From: Verrucomicrobiota bacterium
GTDB lineage: Bacteria > Verrucomicrobiota > Verrucomicrobiia > Opitutales > Opitutaceae
Assembly (NCBI GenBank): GCA_018239675.1
Contig: JAFEGX010000067.1
Coordinates: forward strand, 1 to 63,878
Direction: 5' to 3'
DNA: 63,878 nt
Shown here: piece after piece, positions 58,568 through 63,878 of the stretch
Numbering within the stretch: the stretch's first letter is position 1
Layout: each line of letters starts with the position of its first letter
The notes under the pieces: model-generated
Told to the model about the DNA's origin: nothing
The model's database searches: none
Seen by the model: only the letters and a program-made list of their open reading frames with translations
Position numbers and translations under genes: made by a program

Positions 58568-59140
58568 ATGCGCGTTGTCATCCTTGGTTCCGGCCGCGGC
58601 TCGAACGCCGAGGCCATCCTTGAGGCCCAGCGGGCCGGACGACTGGGCCGGGCGCAGGTCGGGCAGATCCTCTCGGACCGGGCGGACGCAGGGATTTTGG
58701 CGCTCGGCCCGCGATTTGGCGTGCCGGCCGCCTTTCTGGACCCGGCGCCGTTCAAGACCAAGCTCGAGGGCGAGGGCGAGGCCCGTTACATCGCCGCGAT
58801 CAGGGCCCTTGCGCCTGACTTGATTGTGCTCGCGGGCTTCATGCGCGTTCTAAAGCCGGGATTCCTGCAGGCCTTTGCGGGCAAGGTGATCAACCTCCAC
58901 CCGAGCCTGCTCCCGAGTTTCCCGGGCCTGGACGCCATCGGCCAGGCCTTTCGGCGCGGCGTGAAGATCACCGGCTGCACGGTGCACGAGGTCACTCCGG
59001 AGGTGGACGGCGGCCCGATCCTTGACCAGATGGCCGTGCGCATCGAGTCGGACGACACACTCGAGACGCTGACGGCCAAGGTGCACGCGGCCGAGCATGC
59101 GCTGCTGCCGGCGGTAATTGCGCGATTGAGCGGTGGCTGA
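58568..59140 (+). CDS. purN: phosphoribosylglycinamide formyltransferase
   Basis: 190 residues. It transfers the formyl group from 10-formyl-tetrahydrofolate to GAR in purine synthesis. Seen: ILGSGRGSNAEAI at the start, the catalytic INLHPSLLPSFPG (Asn and His) and CTVHEVTPEVDGGPILDQ with the catalytic Asp. It starts six bases after the heptose gene (a TTG at 58559 would overlap it). Confidence 0.93.
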   Translation: MRVVILGSGRGSNAEAILEAQRAGRLGRAQVGQILSDRADAGILALGPRFGVPAAFLDPAPFKTKLEGEGEARYIAAIRALAPDLIVLAGFMRVLKPGFLQAFAGKVINLHPSLLPSFPGLDAIGQAFRRGVKITGCTVHEVTPEVDGGPILDQMAVRIESDDTLETLTAKVHAAEHALLPAVIARLSGG

Positions 59141-59150
59141 GCGGTGGCCT

Positions 59151-59939
59151 ATGGATCCGGCAGTTTGGAAGATGCCGCTGAAAAACCCGCCGGAACTGGT
59201 CCAGGCCGGCCAGGCGGTGCATGGTCGCGAGACCCGCCGGGAGGAGTACCAGCTGCCGGAGCTGTGGGCGCTGCACCTGTACAATTACGATGGGGCGTTC
59301 GAGCTCGACGGGCGCGAGTTTGTGATCCGGCCCAGGTATGCGAGTGTGACGCCGCCGAATTCGCGGATCGTTTATCGGTTTCAGGGAGAATCGCGGCACA
59401 TCTTCGCGCATTTCCGCCTGCCGAACGGCGGCGACCTGGTCCAGATGGCGGTGATTCAGGACACTGGGGAGGCGTTTGGGGCCCTGACCCGGGCGATGGA
59501 AGAGGCGGCGGGCTGGCTGCCGTCGCAACCACGCCGGGCGTCGGTGCGCCTGTGGGATGTGCTGTGGCAGTTGGCGGGGCAACCCATGGCGGAGCGGGAA
59601 CCAAACAAGCGCCTGCATCCGGCGCTGAGCCGGGCGGTGCGGGACATCGAACTCCATCTCGGGCAAGCGCTGGTGATCCCGGCGATCGCGAGAAGGGCTG
59701 AGATCTCGCACAATCACCTGACGCGACTCTTTCGGGCGCAGTTTGGCGTGACGATCGAGGGCTATATTCGTCGCCGGCGCGTTGACCGGGCGCTCCATTT
59801 GCTCGGGCACACGACGCTTCCGGTGAAGACGATCGCGGGCGAGGTTGGTCTACCGGACCTCCATTTCTTCAATAAAACCATCCGGGGGACGGTTGGCCTG
59901 AGCCCGCGGGAGTACCGGGAGCGAAAGAGCGAGCGCTGA
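59151..59939 (+). CDS. AraC-family transcriptional regulator
   Basis: 262 residues from the ATG at 59151; a GTG at 59133, overlapping purN, is an alternative. The N-terminal half is cupin-like (LWALHLYNYDGAFELDGREF, VIRPRYASVTPPNSR). The C-terminal half holds the two helix-turn-helix motifs, ARRAEISHNHLTRLFRAQFG and IAGEVGLPDLHFFNKTIRG, with SPREYRERK. It probably senses a small molecule, perhaps a sugar; targets cannot be named. Confidence 0.88.
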   Translation: MDPAVWKMPLKNPPELVQAGQAVHGRETRREEYQLPELWALHLYNYDGAFELDGREFVIRPRYASVTPPNSRIVYRFQGESRHIFAHFRLPNGGDLVQMAVIQDTGEAFGALTRAMEEAAGWLPSQPRRASVRLWDVLWQLAGQPMAEREPNKRLHPALSRAVRDIELHLGQALVIPAIARRAEISHNHLTRLFRAQFGVTIEGYIRRRRVDRALHLLGHTTLPVKTIAGEVGLPDLHFFNKTIRGTVGLSPREYRERKSER

Positions 59940-59996
59940 GGCGAGTCGCGGAGGATTCGCGTTGCCGGCGGCAGAATGGCAGGGGACGGTGAAACG

Positions 59997-60890
59997 ATGG
60001 ACCTGACCGAAATCCGCGTGGAAATCTCGCCCAAGACGGTGGAGGCCATCGACGAACTCCTGCTCGAACTGGGTGTCGCCGGCTGGAGCCTGACTGAGGA
60101 CGTGATCGTCCGGCGGGCGTGGATCGTTGGAGTGTTTACGGACTTGGCGGAGGCGCGGGCGCGTTGGGCCGAGTTGGAGCCGCAACTGCCGGCGAAACCG
60201 GTGGGCGGAGCCGAGATGAGAGTGCTCGCGGAAACAGATTGGAGGGACAGCTACAAGGCCCACTTCAAGCCTTGGAAATTTGGGCGCCTGCATTGGGTGC
60301 CGGTTTGGGAGCGATCAACTTATGCCGTGCCCAAAGGCGACGAAGTCCTCTGGCTTGATCCGGGCTTGGCCTTTGGCACCGGCAATCACGAGACGACCCG
60401 GCTTTGCGTGGAACGTCTGGTCGAACTTGACGCCAAGTTGGGTGAAAGGGTCCGCAAGAGCCAACTCCGGGTAATCGATGCGGGATGTGGTTCGGGAATT
60501 CTTGCGCTATCGGCGGCCAAATTGGGGTTCCGTCAGGTAATGGGATTCGACAACGATCCCGAAGCGGTCCGGGTCAGCGAGGAGAATGCGGTCCTGAATG
60601 GAATGAAGGGGAGGGTAGAGTTTGTCGTGGGGGACCTAATTTCGGGGCTGGCGGGGCGTTTGGCGGACATCGTGATGGCCAACATCCTGGCCAACGTGCT
60701 GATCGAGTTTGCTCCGCAACTGGTTGGGTCCGTGGCGCCGGGTGGGGCCTTGGTCTTGAGCGGCATTCTCGCCAAGGAGAATGCAGAGGTCCGTGAGGCC
60801 TATCGACTGGCGGCACCCGACTGGCAGATCAACCACCGTAAGATGGGGGAGTGGAGCGACGTGCTCCTTTGCCGGCCGGGCAGTCCATAG
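59997..60890 (+). CDS. prmA: ribosomal protein L11 methyltransferase
   Basis: 297 residues. It methylates ribosomal protein L11. The N-terminal domain recognises L11 ([19 protein letters not shown]). The methyltransferase core has [20 protein letters not shown], the SAM-binding [19 protein letters not shown] and [13 protein letters not shown]. It is the last gene of the plus-strand run and is convergent with accC. Confidence 0.93.
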   Translation: MDLTEIRVEISPKTVEAIDELLLELGVAGWSLTEDVIVRRAWIVGVFTDLAEARARWAELEPQLPAKPVGGAEMRVLAETDWRDSYKAHFKPWKFGRLHWVPVWERSTYAVPKGDEVLWLDPGLAFGTGNHETTRLCVERLVELDAKLGERVRKSQLRVIDAGCGSGILALSAAKLGFRQVMGFDNDPEAVRVSEENAVLNGMKGRVEFVVGDLISGLAGRLADIVMANILANVLIEFAPQLVGSVAPGGALVLSGILAKENAEVREAYRLAAPDWQINHRKMGEWSDVLLCRPGSP

Positions 60891-60892
60891 AA

Positions 60893-60920
60893 ACCAAAAA
60901 GGCCCGCGAGCGGGCGGGCT
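60893..60920 (-). terminator. intrinsic terminator of the accBC operon
   Basis: Read on the minus strand, GCCCGC and GCGGGC (plus coordinates 60914-60919 and 60902-60907) form a 6-base stem with a 6-base loop, followed by TTTTTGGTTT. It lies 28 bases after the accC stop. It may also work for prmA on the other strand, but only the minus-strand side has the T run. Confidence 0.75.
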
Positions 60921-60947
60921 TGGAGGATGGTACAGCGGGAGCGGACC

Positions 60948-62312
<1,365 letters not shown>

Positions 62313-62383
62313 TGGGAAAACGATGATCTACCAACCCACGGCTGGGCCGGCCGCTAAGGCTGGCACTGGGGCAGGTGGTTAGC

Positions 62384-62872
62384 TCAGCCCTGCTTGATCT
62401 TGAAGAGCCGCTGGCCGTATTCGACCGGCTGACCGTTTTCGACGAGAACCTCCACCACGGTGCCTTTCGCCTCGGCCTGGATCTCGTTCATGATCTTCAT
62501 GGCCTCGATAATGCAGACGACCGTCGTTTCAACCACTTTGGCTCCAACCTCCGCGAAAGGCTTACTTTCAGGTGAGGCGGCGCGGTAGAAGGTTCCAACC
62601 ATGGGGGATTTGATATAAACGACACCTTCCTCTTCCTTCGCGGCCACCTGACTGGGTGCCGCCGCGGGGGCGGCGGCGGGCTGAGCCGGGGCGGCGACCT
62701 CGGCAAGCTGGGCAAAAGGAGGATTGGAAACCACCACGCCTTGGGTTACGACCGGGAGCCCAGAGCCTCCCCGGCGGATCTTGAGCTTAAAACCTTCCTC
62801 CTCGACGGCGAACTCACTCAGCTCGGAGCGCTTCATGAGCTCGATGATCTGTTTGATTTGTTTTAGGTCCAA
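62384..62872 (-). CDS. accB: acetyl-CoA carboxylase, biotin carboxyl carrier protein
   Basis: 162 residues. Start MDLKQIKQIIELMKRSEL is typical of AccB; an Ala/Pro-rich linker (about residues 56-80) leads to the biotinyl domain with VVCIIEAMKIMNEIQAEA, where the Lys in EAMK carries biotin. Together with accC it forms the accBC operon, a constant pair. The long upstream region (62873-63878) is the probable promoter region. Confidence 0.96.
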   Translation of the reverse strand: MDLKQIKQIIELMKRSELSEFAVEEEGFKLKIRRGGSGLPVVTQGVVVSNPPFAQLAEVAAPAQPAAAPAAAPSQVAAKEEEGVVYIKSPMVGTFYRAASPESKPFAEVGAKVVETTVVCIIEAMKIMNEIQAEAKGTVVEVLVENGQPVEYGQRLFKIKQG

Positions 62873-62978
62873 AAACGCGCCTTGGTTGAGTTGAAACTGG
62901 AGTGTTAGTTGAAAAACTGAGCGGGTCGTTCAAAAGAAAACAGCCTTGCGAAGCAATAAAAATGGGGCTTCACGGGTT

Positions 62979-63175
62979 TTCGGCCCCAAAACCGATCAAA
63001 TTTCGGGCAAAAATGACAAGAAATGCGCCATTTCTTGAAGTGGTACGACTTAGAATCAATGACCTTGGAGTGAATATCGAAGATGATTGTCGGCTTATGA
63101 TGGATGAATTTCGGGCAAAATTGAGCCAATTTGGGCCAAAATCGTCTGATTTTGGGGCATTTTCTTCGAAATAGC
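62979..63175. repeat. AT-richer repeat region upstream of accB
   Basis: ATTTCGGGCAAAA is present twice (about 63000-63013 and 63108-63120) and is flanked by GGCCCCAAAACC, GGGCCAAAATC and GATTTTGGGGC. A perfect 9-base stem CAAGAAATG (63017-63025)/CATTTCTTG (63029-63037) with loop CGC lies between them. The words resemble the other intergenic families in style but are richer in A and T. Short ORFs here only read the repeat (for example FCPKF and FRAKL peptides) and are not genes. Confidence 0.65.
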
Positions 63176-63239
63176 CGGAAATACCGCACTTTTCGAGTGA
63201 GCGCGAATTGCAAGAAATGGCTGGTAGCGCGCCCGCCAA

Positions 63240-63878
63240 TGCCCTGACCGACCCCGGTAGGGGCACGAGATAGGATGATTTGAAACGATCTCGAGGGCCG
63301 ACGATCCAAACTAGCCAGAGGACGGAGTGAAACTTTACGTGATTGGGGCTAGGAACCTGGGCGCCGAATTTGGCATTGATTGGCCTCTAGCGTATTTGGA
63401 TCCGGGTTGGGCCTGAAAGGTTAGGCGGGCTTGGTGAATCTTGGTGACGTGGCTGGAGTGGATCGAATCAGGTGCCATAGTCTCTTTAGCCCAAGCAAGG
63501 AGAGCAAACCTAGGTGATCGGCAGGCGATCGGTTTCCCACCAAGGCGGCTGGGCCTTGGCCATGCCCTGAGATCGCGTTTATTTCGACCGTAGCGCTGCC
63601 GTCCTATGGGGGAATTATCCAGGGTTAGCCGGTCTTGGGAGTGGGACAAGTGTGCGAATTCGCGGATCGCTTCTGCCGGTCGCGGGCTTGTCGGAGGGGC
63701 GTTGAAAATGCGGGCTGGAAAGGCCCGGGCTGAGGAAGGAAAGTGCTTTCGCCGGAGGTTTCTCTTCGCGTCAGAGGAGAATGGTGAATCCACTGAACTG
63801 ATACAACATCGGTGGCGACGCCGCTGGCGGAATTTCCGATCAGGAGGCCCGATCGTTTTCGCGATTTCGGGAGAAAAC
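63240..63878. other. unannotated end of the window
   Basis: No open frame here has a recognisable product. A minus-strand frame at 63335-63793 (152 codons) has no family signature and an odd composition rich in Pro, Arg and Ser. Part of the region could be the accB promoter or the leader of a gene beyond the window. Confidence 0.35.

Noticed and set aside
58065-58570. A split hldE gene caused by frameshift
   Set aside because: No kinase-like sequence lies upstream; the adenylyltransferase is a complete stand-alone gene.
62902-63309. Short open frames on both strands upstream of accB
   Set aside because: They only translate the repeat and have no independent signature or ribosome site.

Overview
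The window is GC-rich chromosomal DNA, densely coded on both strands. It most resembles a Verrucomicrobiota genome of the Opitutus type. The basis is family content: a DUF1501/DUF1800 pair followed by a small pseudopilin-like protein, a secreted CBM9-like/DUF5916 protein, many sugar-uptake and polysaccharide-processing genes, an OPA-type transporter pair, and frequent GTG starts. I see no phage genes, insertion sequence, CRISPR array, rRNA or convincing tRNA.

Layout. 0.3-5.5 kb: a P-loop NTPase fused to a membrane domain, divergent from a G3E (CobW-type) GTPase, then a DUF481 protein and a WD40 protein. 5.8-9.6 kb: a binding-protein-dependent sugar transporter (binding protein and two permeases, no ATPase). 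9.8-17.4 kb: DUF1638 protein, nitrilase-family amidohydrolase, a very large lyase-like/FG-GAP protein and a URO-D-family methyltransferase. 17.7-23.2 kb: a histidine-rich G3E GTPase, an MFS carrier, a lipoprotein and a DUF5916 protein. 23.4-33.0 kb: a copper/silver defence block (P1B ATPase, 42-residue ORF, ICMT-like methyltransferase, ECF sigma factor with a cysteine tail, CusA, CusB, cysteine-rich exported protein, CusF-like protein), all on the minus strand. 33.2-38.3 kb: pseudopilin-like protein, DUF1501, DUF1800. 38.6-43.5 kb: pyruvate kinase and two OPA-family carriers. 43.7-49.0 kb: an MBL hydrolase, a sugar-kinase/UDP-sugar pyrophosphorylase fusion and a GalU-like protein. 49.2-51.7 kb: PTPS-like, FolE2 and SDR genes, possibly a tetrahydropterin pathway. 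51.9-58.0 kb: CE7-type esterase, BNR sialidase-like protein and a xylFGH-type transporter. 58.1-62.9 kb: heptose adenylyltransferase, PurN, AraC-type regulator, PrmA, and accBC on the other strand. 62.9-63.9 kb: no gene I can support.

The most unusual feature is not a gene. Most intergenic gaps hold long imperfect inverted repeats built from reiterated short words. Different gaps use different words, several words recur kilobases apart, and five of the six convergent gene junctions carry one. One repeat is translated into the N-terminus of the kinase/pyrophosphorylase fusion. The other strong points are the cysteine-tailed sigma factor overlapping cusA, the kinase/pyrophosphorylase fusion, the PTPS-FolE2-SDR run, and the NTPase-membrane fusion beside a G3E GTPase.
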